Source: Acidobacteriaceae bacterium
Lineage (GTDB): Bacteria; Acidobacteriota; Terriglobia; Terriglobales; Acidobacteriaceae
Direction of reading: 5' to 3'
NCBI GenBank assembly: GCA_025462885.1
Contig: JAOAPN010000008.1
Location: 274,953 to 338,952 of the forward strand
Length of the DNA: 64,000 bases
In this document: positions 34,809-43,808 of the stretch, piece by piece
Layout of the letters: each line of letters starts with the position of its first letter
How positions within the stretch are numbered: position 1 is the stretch's first letter
The notes under the pieces: generated by a model
What the model was told of the DNA's origin: nothing
Database searches by the model: none
Seen by the model: the letters and a program-made list of their open reading frames with translations, nothing else
Made by a program: the position numbers and the translations under genes

Positions 34809-36260
34809 ATGAGACGATCGCCCCTGCGAAGTGTCGTGCGTTACTTGGTTTCGACGGGCATGACCGCTGTCATCGTAGCGGTATATTTTCGTTGGCTGCA
34901 TGCGAACGAGACCACGGTGGCGTTGACGCTGCTGATGGCAATCCTGCTGGTGGCTTCAAACTGGGGCTTGCGGCAGGCAATCTATCTGTCGATTCTGTCG
35001 TCGGCTGCCTTCAATTTTTTCTTCCTGCCTCCAGTCCTTACGTTCACGGTACGGGAGGGCAGGAACTGGGTCGCGCTGCTGGCCTTCCTGGTGACGGGAA
35101 TCGTCGCGAGCCAACTGGCGGAGCGGGCGCGGACGCAGGCGAGAATAGCGCGGGAACGACAAGCCGAGGCCGAACGGCTGTATGAGTTCAGCCAGAAGAT
35201 GCTGGTGACTGGTAACGTGATCGACCTGTTGAACGAACTGCCGCAGATGATAGCTGCCAACTTCCACCTGAGCGGAGCGGCGCTCTATCTGCGCGAGAAG
35301 GACAGGATCTACCGGTCGAGTCCGAGCTACATGGACGTGACGGCTGCGGAGTTGCGGGACGCGGCCTTTACGCGGGATCACCGGCGGGACGATGCGCGGG
35401 GCGTGATGCTGGTTCCGATTCTGCTGGGAACGCGGCCCATCGGCGCGCTGGGAATCAGCGGAGTAACGACCTCTCCGGAGGCGTTGGATGCGGTCTGCGG
35501 GTTGGCGGCGATTGCGATCGAGCGCGCTGGAGCTGTCGAAACACTGACGAAGGTAGAAGCCGCGCGGGAGAGCGAACGACTTCGCAATGCACTGCTCGAC
35601 TCGGTGGCGCACGAACTGCGGACGCCCCTTACCTCCATCACCGCTGCGATTACAAGTCTGCAGTCGGATGATCTTCTGAATCAGGAGCAACGGATGGAGC
35701 TGATGCAGGTGATCGAGGAAGAGGCCGCACGGCTGGACCGGCTGGTCGGTCAGGCGATGGAGATGGCAGAGCTGGATGCACACGAGATCCATCTGGAGAT
35801 GCGGCCGCACGCGATGCGCGAAGCGGTCGAGCTCGCGATGGAAGGTCTCACCGTGCAGTTGCGGGATCATCCCGTGGAGATACGTCTGCCGGACTCGCTG
35901 CCTGCGGTCCCGATGGACCTGCAACGGATCGCGAAAGTCGTGCAGCATCTGCTGGAGAATGCAGCAAAGTACTCCGATGCGGGGAGTTCGATCTTTGTGA
36001 GCGCCGAGGTCGAAAAGGGCCTGTTGATTACAAGTGTGGCCGACCGCGGGGTAGGCGTGGATGACCTGGAACGCATGATGATCTTCGACAAGTTCTATCG
36101 CGGACAGGGACAGCGATACCGTGTCCAGGGAACCGGCATGGGACTGGCGATCGCGAAGGCGATTGTAGAGGCCCACGGCGGAAGTATCGATGTGACGAGT
36201 CAGCCGGGGCAGGGCTCGGTGTTTTCATTCTCGCTGCCACTGCGCGCTGGCAGCCGATAG
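34809..36260 (+). CDS. KdpD C-terminal half: DUF4118-GAF-histidine kinase
   Basis: 483 residues from the ATG at 34809. Membrane domain of the KdpD DUF4118 type at about 15-105 (about four helices), GAF-like sensor domain at about 130-240, HisKA with phospho-accepting His268 in SVAHELRTPLTS, then HATPase motifs LLENAAKYSD, VADRGVGVDD and GTGMGLAIAKAIVEAHGG. It lacks the N-terminal KdpD/Usp domains, which are in the divergent gene. Partner of the KdpE gene about 1.2 kb away on the other strand. The 166 codons upstream in frame are antisense to the N-terminal half and are rejected. A dispersed repeat follows 8 bp after the stop. Confidence 0.9.
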   Translation: MRRSPLRSVVRYLVSTGMTAVIVAVYFRWLHANETTVALTLLMAILLVASNWGLRQAIYLSILSSAAFNFFFLPPVLTFTVREGRNWVALLAFLVTGIVASQLAERARTQARIARERQAEAERLYEFSQKMLVTGNVIDLLNELPQMIAANFHLSGAALYLREKDRIYRSSPSYMDVTAAELRDAAFTRDHRRDDARGVMLVPILLGTRPIGALGISGVTTSPEALDAVCGLAAIAIERAGAVETLTKVEAARESERLRNALLDSVAHELRTPLTSITAAITSLQSDDLLNQEQRMELMQVIEEEAARLDRLVGQAMEMAELDAHEIHLEMRPHAMREAVELAMEGLTVQLRDHPVEIRLPDSLPAVPMDLQRIAKVVQHLLENAAKYSDAGSSIFVSAEVEKGLLITSVADRGVGVDDLERMMIFDKFYRGQGQRYRVQGTGMGLAIAKAIVEAHGGSIDVTSQPGQGSVFSFSLPLRAGSR

Positions 36261-36267
36261 CTTCACG

Positions 36268-36389
36268 CTAGAGCGGATTCCCCATCGCTGTAGAGTCGAT
36301 TCATTTACGCGAAGCGTCCAATGCCCCACGAAGGTCCTGCCGAAGGCCCCGTGGTGCCTGCCCGGCGTTAGGGCGCCTTGGTATTTGCC
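36268..36389. repeat. CTAGAGCGGA dispersed repeat, copy 1
   Basis: Begins CTAGAGCGGATTCCCC, contains ACGCGAAGCGTCCAAT followed by CCCCACGAAG, and ends GGGCGCCTTGGTATTTGCCT. A second, shorter copy lies at 61556-61647. Located between the convergent kinase and GH13 genes, where it fills most of the 162-bp gap. Confidence 0.75.
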
Positions 36390-36422
36390 TGTCGTCAGCT
36401 ATACATCTTTGAGAAACCCGAG

Positions 36423-38102
36423 CTATGAGTTGATAGCGATAAGAAGGCCTTCGCCCGCCTCAAGAAAGAGCGGACCACCTACGTGCCCTCCTTCGCCATC
36501 GAGGATGGTGGTGAGCAGGACGCGGCCCTCTTCGGCATCGACACGCTGGAGGCTGTCCGTGAGGTTCAAATAGACCTGAATGTGTCGGTTCCCCGGATCG
36601 TCACCTTCAGGGTCCGGGTGGTTGCGGCGGTACGAGAGGACTCCGGTGTTGGATTCGATGTGCTCGATGGTGCCGGCGTGCAGGGCGGGATGTTCGCGAC
36701 GAAGGGCCAGGAGCCGGCGGTAGAGGGCGAGGATGGAGCGGGGAGCTTCCGGGCTAGACTGTGCAGCGACGTTGATCGATTCAGCGTCAATGTTGATAGG
36801 GAGCCACGGGTCGGCGGAGGAGAAGCCGGCGTTGGTGGTCGCGTCCCAGAGCATCGGGGTGCGTTCGGGGTCGCGTCCCATGCCGATGTTGGGCTGTTTG
36901 AGTTCGGCAGGGTCGTGGACCTTTTCAGGCGGGATAATGCCGTTGGTCATGCCAAGTTCATCGCCGTAGTACAGGGTAGGGGTTCCACGCAGCGTGAGGA
37001 GCAGCACGGCTGCAATGCGGGCCTGGTGCTCGCCAAGGCGGGAGGCCAGCCGAGCCTGATCGTGGTTTCCAAGAACGTAGTTCGGCCATGCACCGAGAGG
37101 GAGTTCGGCCTCGTAGTCGCGGATGAACTGGGCGATGCGTTCGGAGTTCCACAGGGTCTGGATCAGGTGGAAGTTAAATGGCATGTCCGCGCCGCGGAGG
37201 TCGGCGGTGTTGGGGTCGAAGCCATAGTAGGAGATCAGGTCGCGGAGGGGTAGATAGATCTCCCCGATAAGAACGGCATCGCGACCCTGATACGAAGCGA
37301 GGAGGGAGCGCATTTCGGCGACGATCTCATGCGTCTCGGGACGGTCGGCGGTGTAAAGCGGAATAACGCGGCCAAAGGTAGAGTATCCCTCGGTCCAGTC
37401 ATGGTTGAGAGGGTTATCGCGGAACTCGTCGTCCTTGATGAGGAGCCACAGGACGTCCATGCGGAAGCCGTCGACGCCACGATCAAGCCAGAAGCGCATG
37501 GCGGCATAAATGGCCTCGCGGACGGCAGGATTGCGCCAGTTGAGATCGGGCTGCTGGGTGAGGAAGGAGTGGTAGAAAAACTGGCCGGTAGCGGAGTCGT
37601 AGGTCCAGGCGCTGCCTCCGAAGTGGGACTGCCAATTATTGGGAGGCCGGGATTCGGGAGGACCTTCGCCGCGGGCAGGATCGCGCCACAAATACCAGTC
37701 ACGCTTGGCATTGTCGCGGGAAGAGCGGGATTCCACAAACCAAGGATGCTGGTCGGACGAGTGATTCGGAACGAGGTCGAGGATCACCCGCAGGCCGCGG
37801 GCGTGGAGGGCGGCGGAAAGGCGGTCGAAGTCTTCGAGGGTACCGAACATGGAGTCGATGTTGCAGTAGTCTGCAACGTCGTAGCCGAAATCAGCCATGG
37901 GCGAGGGGTAGATCGGAGAGATCCAGACGGCGTCGATGCCGAGCATGGCCAGATAATCGACCCGACTGAGGATCCCCGGAAGGTCGCCGATACCGTCGCC
38001 GTTCGAGTCCTGAAAAGAGCGTGGGTAGATCTGGTAGATGGTGCCGTCTTGCCACCACAGGCGTGGTAGTTCGTTCCCTGGGTGCGTCGTACTGGTCGTC
38101 AT
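36423..38102 (-). CDS. GH13 alpha-glucosidase (oligo-1,6-glucosidase type)
   Basis: Hydrolyses alpha-linked gluco-oligosaccharides. 559 residues, normal for family GH13 oligosaccharide hydrolases. The (beta/alpha)8 barrel has DLVPNHSSDQHPWF, nucleophile Asp216 in GVDGFRMDVLW, acid/base Glu281 in LIGEIY and Asp348 in VLGNHDQAR. Starts with WWQDGTIYQIYPRSFQDSNGDGIGDLPGI, the classic opening of this group. There is no signal peptide, so it acts on imported sugars and would feed glucose to Glk. Trehalose-synthase-like activity cannot be excluded. Confidence 0.92.
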   Translation of the reverse strand: MTTSTTHPGNELPRLWWQDGTIYQIYPRSFQDSNGDGIGDLPGILSRVDYLAMLGIDAVWISPIYPSPMADFGYDVADYCNIDSMFGTLEDFDRLSAALHARGLRVILDLVPNHSSDQHPWFVESRSSRDNAKRDWYLWRDPARGEGPPESRPPNNWQSHFGGSAWTYDSATGQFFYHSFLTQQPDLNWRNPAVREAIYAAMRFWLDRGVDGFRMDVLWLLIKDDEFRDNPLNHDWTEGYSTFGRVIPLYTADRPETHEIVAEMRSLLASYQGRDAVLIGEIYLPLRDLISYYGFDPNTADLRGADMPFNFHLIQTLWNSERIAQFIRDYEAELPLGAWPNYVLGNHDQARLASRLGEHQARIAAVLLLTLRGTPTLYYGDELGMTNGIIPPEKVHDPAELKQPNIGMGRDPERTPMLWDATTNAGFSSADPWLPINIDAESINVAAQSSPEAPRSILALYRRLLALRREHPALHAGTIEHIESNTGVLSYRRNHPDPEGDDPGNRHIQVYLNLTDSLQRVDAEEGRVLLTTILDGEGGHVGGPLFLEAGEGLLIAINS

Positions 38103-38197
38103 GGTGTTTGGATGCTAACGCGAGATGCGCTGACATCCTAATAGATGCAGAAATGGCCGAATAACGGTCCGGCCGAAAGCTGCATCCAAAGTTTTCG

Positions 38198-39191
38198 ATG
38201 AAGGGATTTTGGGCAAATTTCAGGTGGGAAACATGGGCTACGTTGGCGCTGTTGGTGGCGGTGTCAACGCAGCGGGCGTCTGCTGCGCTGATGGTGCTGG
38301 TCGGGGAGCCGTTCGGTAACTTTGGAACGATGATGCCCGTGGGACATACGGCCGTCTACTTCGATCGGATCTGTGCGGACGGACCGCTGAAGATGCGAAT
38401 GTGTGAGCCGGGCGAGCCCCAGGGAGTCGTCATTGCTCGCTATCACCAACTCGGCAAACTCGATTGGGTGGTCTCCCCGGTGATGCAGTTTCTGTATGCG
38501 ACGGATCGGGTCGAGGATATTCCGAAGTACGTCACCGCGGATCTTGCCTGGGAGATGCGACAGGAGTACCGCCATCGCTTCATTCGATCGATCGTTCCCG
38601 ATGGCACGGAGAAGGACGACAGCACGACCGAGTGGTGGGAGTCGGCCGGCGTCACCTTCAACCGCAGGGTCTGGGGGCATGAGATCGCGACGACGCGCGA
38701 GCAGGACGAGCGGTTCATCGCAGCGATGAATGAGCGGCCCAATGTGCACGCGTATTCGGTTCGGCGCTCCAACTGCGCCAACTTTGCGGCGGATGGTGAA
38801 CCTCTACTTTCCCGGTATGGTGAAGGCGAACAGGTGGTCGGACTTCGGTCTAATGACGCCTAAGCAGGTGGCGAGAAGTGTGGCCGCATACGGAGAAAAG
38901 CATCCGGAGGCAGCCTTGCGGGTGGTGGAGATTCCACAACTGCCGGGGTCCCTGCGACGGAGCCGGCCGGTTCGGGGCACAGCCGAGGCGGGGCTCAAGA
39001 CCAAGCGCTATCTTGCCACTCTGATGGTGATCCAACCGGAGGTGGTGGTGGGGTGCGTGGTGGTCTACCTCAAGAATGGATGTTGGCAGATGGGCGAGGG
39101 AGCTGCCGTCGCAAGCCCACAGGACTTCGCGACAGGGTCGGTCCTGGAAGCGGAGAAAGAGGGAGCGGGAACGCCAACCGGGTCGCCTTAG
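38198..39191 (+). pseudogene. Exported protein gene with internal frameshift
   Basis: The first frame (38198-38863) starts with a signal peptide (MKGFWANFRWETWATLALLV to ASA) and runs well up to NCANFAAD. A second frame, open to 39191, continues with VNLYFPGMVKANRWSDFGLMT and PKQVARSVAAYGEKHPEA, which reads as the natural continuation. At about 38793-38798 the bases GATGGTGAAC occur where GATGTGGTGAAC would give Asp-Val-Val-Asn in frame, so a 2-bp loss (or 1-bp gain) explains the break. Either a pseudogene or a sequencing error. The intact product would be about 330 residues; I know no function. A terminator overlaps the stop of the second frame. Confidence 0.75.
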
Positions 39192-39206
39192 GCGACCCAC
39201 TTTTTC
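39180..39206 (+). terminator. Intrinsic terminator after the frameshifted gene
   Basis: GGGTCGCC (39180-39187), loop TTA, GGCGACCC (39191-39198), then ACTTTTTC. A perfect 8-bp stem with a T-run, overlapping the TAG stop at 39189-39191. Confidence 0.8.
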
Positions 39207-39264
39207 TTCGGATTGCCGATCATTCCGACTGCGGGAATGTTTCACTAACATTGGAGACAGGACA

Positions 39265-39789
39265 CTAGGTTGCGGGTTTATAAGAAGGCTCTTTCGGTTC
39301 TGAGACCTCTTTATCCCGTTGCCATCCTTCGTTCTGCAAAACAATATGCTCGATTGCTACTGCGTTTCCGCTGGCATCCAGGTCGGGCAGAGCGGCGTAT
39401 TCGGAGGGCCAGCAGCGGAAGATCTTGTAGGAAAAGACAAGCTGACCAGCTTCGTTGAAAAGATCAAGAACAATGTCTTTGCGAAAGTCGGCCAGCGAAA
39501 CCTCGTTTCCAGCACCGGCCCCGAACTGCCAGACCTTCCCGGCCCAGGTTTCGAATTCGGAGTCGTGGGTTACACCGTGTTCAAGGGTGATGGCGTCGAA
39601 TTCGGTTCGCCCGGGTGATTTGCGGGAGGTGCTGGGGTCGCCGCCCTCGCGGTGCTGGATGACTTCGGTGGTGCGTTTCAGTGCGCTGACTTTAGAGACT
39701 CCAGCGACGTAACGGCCGTCCCATTTGATTCGAAACTTGAAGTTTTTGTAAGGATCGAGGCGGTTTGGGTTGACGGCGAATTCGGGCAT
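39265..39789 (-). CDS. Tail-tube-like protein (T4 gp19/contractile injection family), orphan
   Basis: 174 residues. N-terminal PYKNFKFRIKWDGRYVAGVSKVS and central REGGDPSTSRKSPGRTEFDAI match the inner-tube protein family of phage T4 gp19 and extracellular contractile injection systems, which forms hexameric rings. No sheath, baseplate, spike or AAA+ gene lies nearby, so the gene is an orphan here. The C-terminus (KEVSEPKEPSYKPAT) is polar. A co-opted single ring protein or a remnant of a lost injection cluster are both possible. Confidence 0.82.
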   Translation of the reverse strand: MPEFAVNPNRLDPYKNFKFRIKWDGRYVAGVSKVSALKRTTEVIQHREGGDPSTSRKSPGRTEFDAITLEHGVTHDSEFETWAGKVWQFGAGAGNEVSLADFRKDIVLDLFNEAGQLVFSYKIFRCWPSEYAALPDLDASGNAVAIEHIVLQNEGWQRDKEVSEPKEPSYKPAT

Positions 39790-39861
39790 GGGCTGGCTCC
39801 GGATGAAGAGGATTGTTGAATTTGGAGGAGTATATCCGGAGCTGTACCTTTTGAAGCTCGA

Positions 39862-40101
39862 TTACGCTGGTTCGCGCACCAGTTCAATGGGGATGCCCAG
39901 CTTATCGAGAACTCTTGGCATCGGATCGTGGGGAGTAAGCCAGCACAGCATATGACCGTTTCGCAAACCGTGAGCCGTTCGGGATGCGGATAGCATGGCG
40001 CGGTGCAACCGGGTCTCTGGATGCGGGTGGAAGCTATCGACAGAGACGAAGAAAGCTAGCAGGAGAAGGGCCAGTACGATCGTGCGTTCGATGGGATGCA
40101 T
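39862..40101 (-). CDS. Small putative membrane-anchored protein, weak call
   Basis: 79 residues: MHPIERTIVLALLLLAFFVS forms one membrane helix, followed by a His-rich soluble part. No convincing ribosome-binding site. Between the tail-tube gene and the cyclotransferase-like gene on the same strand. Could be a real small gene or a chance frame. Confidence 0.4.
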   Translation of the reverse strand: MHPIERTIVLALLLLAFFVSVDSFHPHPETRLHRAMLSASRTAHGLRNGHMLCWLTPHDPMPRVLDKLGIPIELVREPA

Positions 40102-40219
40102 GGCAAGGGTCTCGGTCTTTTCGACTGAGAGGAGCTAAAGGAGGTTAGCGTCTTTGCCGAGAAAAATAGTGGTGCATAAGGGCCACTGCACAATGATCCG
40201 GAAGTGAGATCCGGATACA

Positions 40220-40630
40220 CTAGCTGGCTTGCGGCAGCTTCTGGTTGTAAATGTAGACCCAGCATTGCTTACGCGAGCCATCGGCGAAGGTGACCATCCG
40301 CTTGGCGCGTACGAAGAGGCTGTTATCTGGATCTTTGGGCTCGAACTCTTCGTATTTGTCGAGTGCCTGGAGAGCGTCGGGATCGTCGGGCAATGCGAAG
40401 ACAGAGCCGGGGATACGCTGCTTCCGTTTACCGTCGAGGACGAGTCCGGGATATTCGCCGAGGTCGTGCAAGTTTCCGACTACGGTTCCTTTACCGATCG
40501 GAACCATGTTTTTCACGACGCTCTGGATTTCTTCGGGAGCGCGGTCGGGGTGCAGCGTGCCGTATACGAAGAGTCCCTGTTTCAAATCGCACCTCAATCC
40601 AGCATCTGGATACTGACTAAATGATATCAA
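40220..40630 (-). CDS. Gamma-glutamylcyclotransferase-like (AIG2/GGCT) protein
   Basis: 136 residues. The substrate-cavity motif LFVYGTLHPDRAP is at about residues 20-32, followed by VVGNLHDLGEYPGLVL and the acidic candidate YEEFEPKDPDN typical of the family (the Glu is the usual catalytic position). Members cleave gamma-glutamyl amides or act in related amine chemistry. The start overlaps the previous gene's end by 14 bp, implying coupling with the membrane protein upstream. Confidence 0.85.
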   Translation of the reverse strand: MISFSQYPDAGLRCDLKQGLFVYGTLHPDRAPEEIQSVVKNMVPIGKGTVVGNLHDLGEYPGLVLDGKRKQRIPGSVFALPDDPDALQALDKYEEFEPKDPDNSLFVRAKRMVTFADGSRKQCWVYIYNQKLPQAS

Positions 40631-41054
40631 GCAGGTCGTTCAATTCTTCAAATCCGTGCTTCCGATCGCGTATATAGTCTCGGATGCCCTGGTTATTCTT
40701 CAGGAGGTCCAGGTAATAGCCGAGCAGCGCTTTCACGTCTTCGGTCGAGAGATTCCCCCGCTTATGCAGGTAGGCGACCAGCTCGAAGTAGTTCAGAAAA
40801 TCCGTAAATGCTTCTGGCTCTTCGGTTACAAACTCAGCGCAACGAGCGGCGGATTTCTCGGGCGATTCGTCCAGGACACGGCGGACTTCCTTGTAGGTAC
40901 TTTCCTCGAAGAACGATTTGTGTAGGTCGCACAGGAATTCGGCACGCCGGGTGTTGGCATTTCTCTTGTACCCTACCGCGGCGATCAGCGCGGCGCTCCC
41001 GGTCAGGATCAACGCTGCGGAGTCTTTGAAGATGGTCCAGTGATCCATGTTCAT
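40617..41054 (-). CDS. Membrane-anchored helical protein, DUF4760-like
   Basis: 145 residues from the ATG at 41054, 7 bp after the OPT transporter stop; a second ATG lies 6 bp downstream. One N-terminal membrane helix (SAALILTGSAALIAAVGYK), then a helical cytoplasmic part with FLCDLHKSFFEESTYKEVRR and FTDFLNYFELVAYLHKRGNL, the pattern seen in DUF4760-type proteins. Function unknown. Tightly packed between OPT and the GGCT-like gene, so the three are probably one transcript. Confidence 0.72.
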   Translation of the reverse strand: MNMDHWTIFKDSAALILTGSAALIAAVGYKRNANTRRAEFLCDLHKSFFEESTYKEVRRVLDESPEKSAARCAEFVTEEPEAFTDFLNYFELVAYLHKRGNLSTEDVKALLGYYLDLLKNNQGIRDYIRDRKHGFEELNDLLDII

Positions 41055-41061
41055 CGGTTGT

Positions 41062-43488
41062 TCATTTCTCCAACTCGCTACCCAGCGGCTTGCGGGCGAA
41101 GTAATAGAGGCTGTAGGCCAGGAGGGCAAACATCACAACGCTGACCCAGTCATGATGGAGCGGGTTGTGGTCGCTGAAGCGGGGGAAGTCCTTCTCAGTG
41201 GCCGCTTCATACAGCTTGATGCAGACGCCCAAGAGTCCGACGATTCCCCCGGCGGCGATCAGGCCGGAGGCGTAAAGAGAGCCGGGTGAGATCTCGGATT
41301 CGGTGGCTGCATCGCGGGCCGTGATGGTGTTGAGGATAGGAAGTCCTGCGGAGTCGGCGTGGGCAGGATTGGTCGAGTCAAAGTCAGGATGCTGGACGAG
41401 CCAGGCAGCACGGTCGGAGTGCCACAAGGCCAGCGAGGCGTCGTGCTCCGCGCGAAGCTGCTGGGTGGCATAGTGGAGCATGGCGCGGTCGACCATCCAG
41501 CGCATCACTCCGCCCACGAAGATGGCGAGGGTGGTGGCGATGGAGAGATAAGCTCCCACGGCGAAGGTAAGCGACCGCACGCCCAGCAGTTCAACCACGA
41601 TCACCAGCGCTACGCCGAGCAGGACGAGAGCCCAGGGGAGCTTCTGGCTCAGGATTCCATTGATGACGGTAGCCATGAGCTTGCCCTGCGGGGCGGCGGC
41701 CTTTTCGCTGCCGATACCCTGGATCCACTGAATTTCGATCTTGCCGGTGGTCGGGTTGAGGAGGTACTTGCCGTCGGGCAGGGTGGTCGAGCCGATGGCG
41801 TTGAGCAGGGTATAGCTGTGTCCGTTGCTGATCTGTTCTTTGCCGGAAGCGTCTGTGGAACCCACGTCCCCGACGGCTGGACGTGGGGCACCCGGCTTGG
41901 TGCTGAGGACGAAATGATCCCGGGAAAAGGGACCCTTGTCTTGGACGCCATCCGCATAAAGGTGGTCGGTGATGGCGATGGGAACACGGAGGCGCTCGAA
42001 GGTTTCGAGGCCTTTATTCATGGCATTGAGGGTCGCTCCGATAGAGAAGACCGAGATAATCACCCCGGCCATGACGGCGGCCTGCTGCTTCCAGGGGGTC
42101 GCTCCGATAAGGTAGCCGGTCTTTAAGTCCTGCGAGGTATCGCCCGCGTTGGAGGCCGCAATGCAGACGATGCCGCCGATGGTGATGGCGAGCGCTCCGA
42201 AGGCGGGAGCCGTCCAGCCACGGACCAGGAAGATGGCGGCGGTGGCCATCAGGGTGGCAATGGTCATCCCCGAGACCGGGCTGGCAGAGGATCCCACAAT
42301 ACCGACGATTCTGGCGGACACTGTAACGAAGAGGAATCCGAAGACCACGACGAGCAGCGCGGCAGCCATATTGGCAACCGGGCCGACCTGGGCTCCGGGG
42401 ACAGGGTGGAACTGCAGGAAGAGAAACATCAGCAGCACGAGCAGGACAGAGCCTCCCGCGACTACAGACATGGGGAGATCCTGGGCTGTCCTGGCCGGAT
42501 GGGCGTAGGCTTCGCTTGATTCTCCTGAAGCAGCGGTGGTCTTCTTTGCCCCCATCTGCCTGAAGCCCTGGGTTAGCGCGGACAGGATGGTCGGGGCGGT
42601 GCGGAGCAGGGTGATCAGGCCCGAGCAGGCGACGGCGCCGGCACCCATGGGTCGAACGTAGGTCTTCCACAGGTCGGAGGGGCTCATATCCCGGATCAGC
42701 GTCGTTCCCGGATAGAGCGCGGTGGGAAGATGCGAGCCGAAGAAGTAGATGGCAGGCATCAGCACCAGCCAGGAGAAGACGCCTCCGGCGAGCATGATGG
42801 CAGCGACACGAATGCCGATGATGTAGCCGACGCCCAGATACTCCGGGGTGCAGTCGGCGCGGATGGCGGAGCCTTTCAGCAGGTGTTGCGCTCCCAGGTC
42901 GGGCTGGTAGTTCGGGGTGGAGGGCCAGAGCGCGAAGATATTGTCGTTCTGGAACAGGGTGTAGAGGCCGCCCAGCCCCAGGCCGAGGAAGACCCTTGAT
43001 GCGAAGGAGCCACCCCGTTCCCCGGCTTCGAGGACATCGGCGCAGGCCGTGCCCTCGGGGTAGATGAGGGTTCCGTGCTCTTCGACGATAAGCTGGCGGC
43101 GCAGCGGAATCATGAAGAGCACACCAAGCCAGCCGCCGAACAGCGCGAGGGCAAAGATGCGTGTCGATTCCAGATCGAAGCCTAGAAAGATGAGGGCTGG
43201 CAGGGTAAAGATGACTCCCGCCGCGATGGATTGGCCAGCGTTGCCGATCGTCTGGACGATGTTGTTTTCGAGAATGCTGGCCTTCCCGAAGGCCCGCAGA
43301 ATGGAGATCGACAGCACCGAGATCGGAATGGAGGCGGCGACGGTGAGACCAGCGCGGAGCCCGACGTAGACGGTGACGGCTCCGAAGAGGACAGCAAAGA
43401 GGCCGCCGAGGATGAGGGCGCGAAGGGTGAACTCGGGACGGGAGTCGGACGCGGGGACAAAGGGAGTGAAATTGGCAGGTGCTGGCAT
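41062..43488 (-). CDS. OPT-family oligopeptide transporter
   Basis: Large inner-membrane symporter of the OPT superfamily (peptides or metal-chelates). 808 residues from the ATG at 43488 (MPAPANFTPFVPAS), chosen because the 53 further codons upstream are unlike the family. Many membrane helices, with the OPT signatures VTVYVGLRAGLTVAASIPIS near the start and NIVQTIGNAGQSIAAGVIF. A long soluble insert at about residues 520-610 separates membrane bundles. A two-hairpin element begins 114 bp before the start codon. Confidence 0.92.
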   Translation of the reverse strand: MPAPANFTPFVPASDSRPEFTLRALILGGLFAVLFGAVTVYVGLRAGLTVAASIPISVLSISILRAFGKASILENNIVQTIGNAGQSIAAGVIFTLPALIFLGFDLESTRIFALALFGGWLGVLFMIPLRRQLIVEEHGTLIYPEGTACADVLEAGERGGSFASRVFLGLGLGGLYTLFQNDNIFALWPSTPNYQPDLGAQHLLKGSAIRADCTPEYLGVGYIIGIRVAAIMLAGGVFSWLVLMPAIYFFGSHLPTALYPGTTLIRDMSPSDLWKTYVRPMGAGAVACSGLITLLRTAPTILSALTQGFRQMGAKKTTAASGESSEAYAHPARTAQDLPMSVVAGGSVLLVLLMFLFLQFHPVPGAQVGPVANMAAALLVVVFGFLFVTVSARIVGIVGSSASPVSGMTIATLMATAAIFLVRGWTAPAFGALAITIGGIVCIAASNAGDTSQDLKTGYLIGATPWKQQAAVMAGVIISVFSIGATLNAMNKGLETFERLRVPIAITDHLYADGVQDKGPFSRDHFVLSTKPGAPRPAVGDVGSTDASGKEQISNGHSYTLLNAIGSTTLPDGKYLLNPTTGKIEIQWIQGIGSEKAAAPQGKLMATVINGILSQKLPWALVLLGVALVIVVELLGVRSLTFAVGAYLSIATTLAIFVGGVMRWMVDRAMLHYATQQLRAEHDASLALWHSDRAAWLVQHPDFDSTNPAHADSAGLPILNTITARDAATESEISPGSLYASGLIAAGGIVGLLGVCIKLYEAATEKDFPRFSDHNPLHHDWVSVVMFALLAYSLYYFARKPLGSELEK

Positions 43489-43602
43489 AGGTGCTGGGTG
43501 TCTCCCGGACGAGTTGCGGATAGCGGCTTGCAGAGAACTGGATTCTTCTACCGGGGAGTGTATCAGCGGCAGGCGTTCGAGAGGCACAAGGGTTTGCGAG
43601 GA

Positions 43603-43808
43603 ACTAAGCAGTATGGACCTATACCGGCGGTACATCTTCGCCGGCATGGTTGAATTCCGAGGATTCGGAAGGGCAGGGCTTTAGCCCTGCCGAAAGAAGC
43701 ATCCTCATCTACCTTTTGTTTCTTTTGTCGGTTTGCCATAGGCAAACCGACAAAAGAAACAAATCAAAATAAGTAGCATTTGGCACGCCTGAAGATGTTC
43801 CCTTCCAA
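43603..43808 (-). repeat. Two-hairpin repeat element, copy 1 (upstream of OPT)
   Basis: About 206 bp, direct repeat of 45693-45901. Opens ACTAAGCAGTAT. Hairpin A: GGCAGGGCT (43672-43680), loop TT, AGCCCTGCC (43683-43691). Hairpin B: perfect 23-bp arms 43715-43737 and 43741-43763 with loop ATA. Ends in GATGTTCCCTTCC. Compared with copy 2, stem differences are fully compensated. Confidence 0.85.

Noticed and set aside
33609..36260. KdpD split explained as a frameshift pseudogene
   Set aside because: The halves are on opposite strands and each has a complete domain boundary, so no point indel can have produced the arrangement.
39265..39789. Prophage
   Set aside because: Only a single tail-tube-like gene; no integrase, terminase, capsid, portal or lysis genes and no attachment-site repeats nearby.
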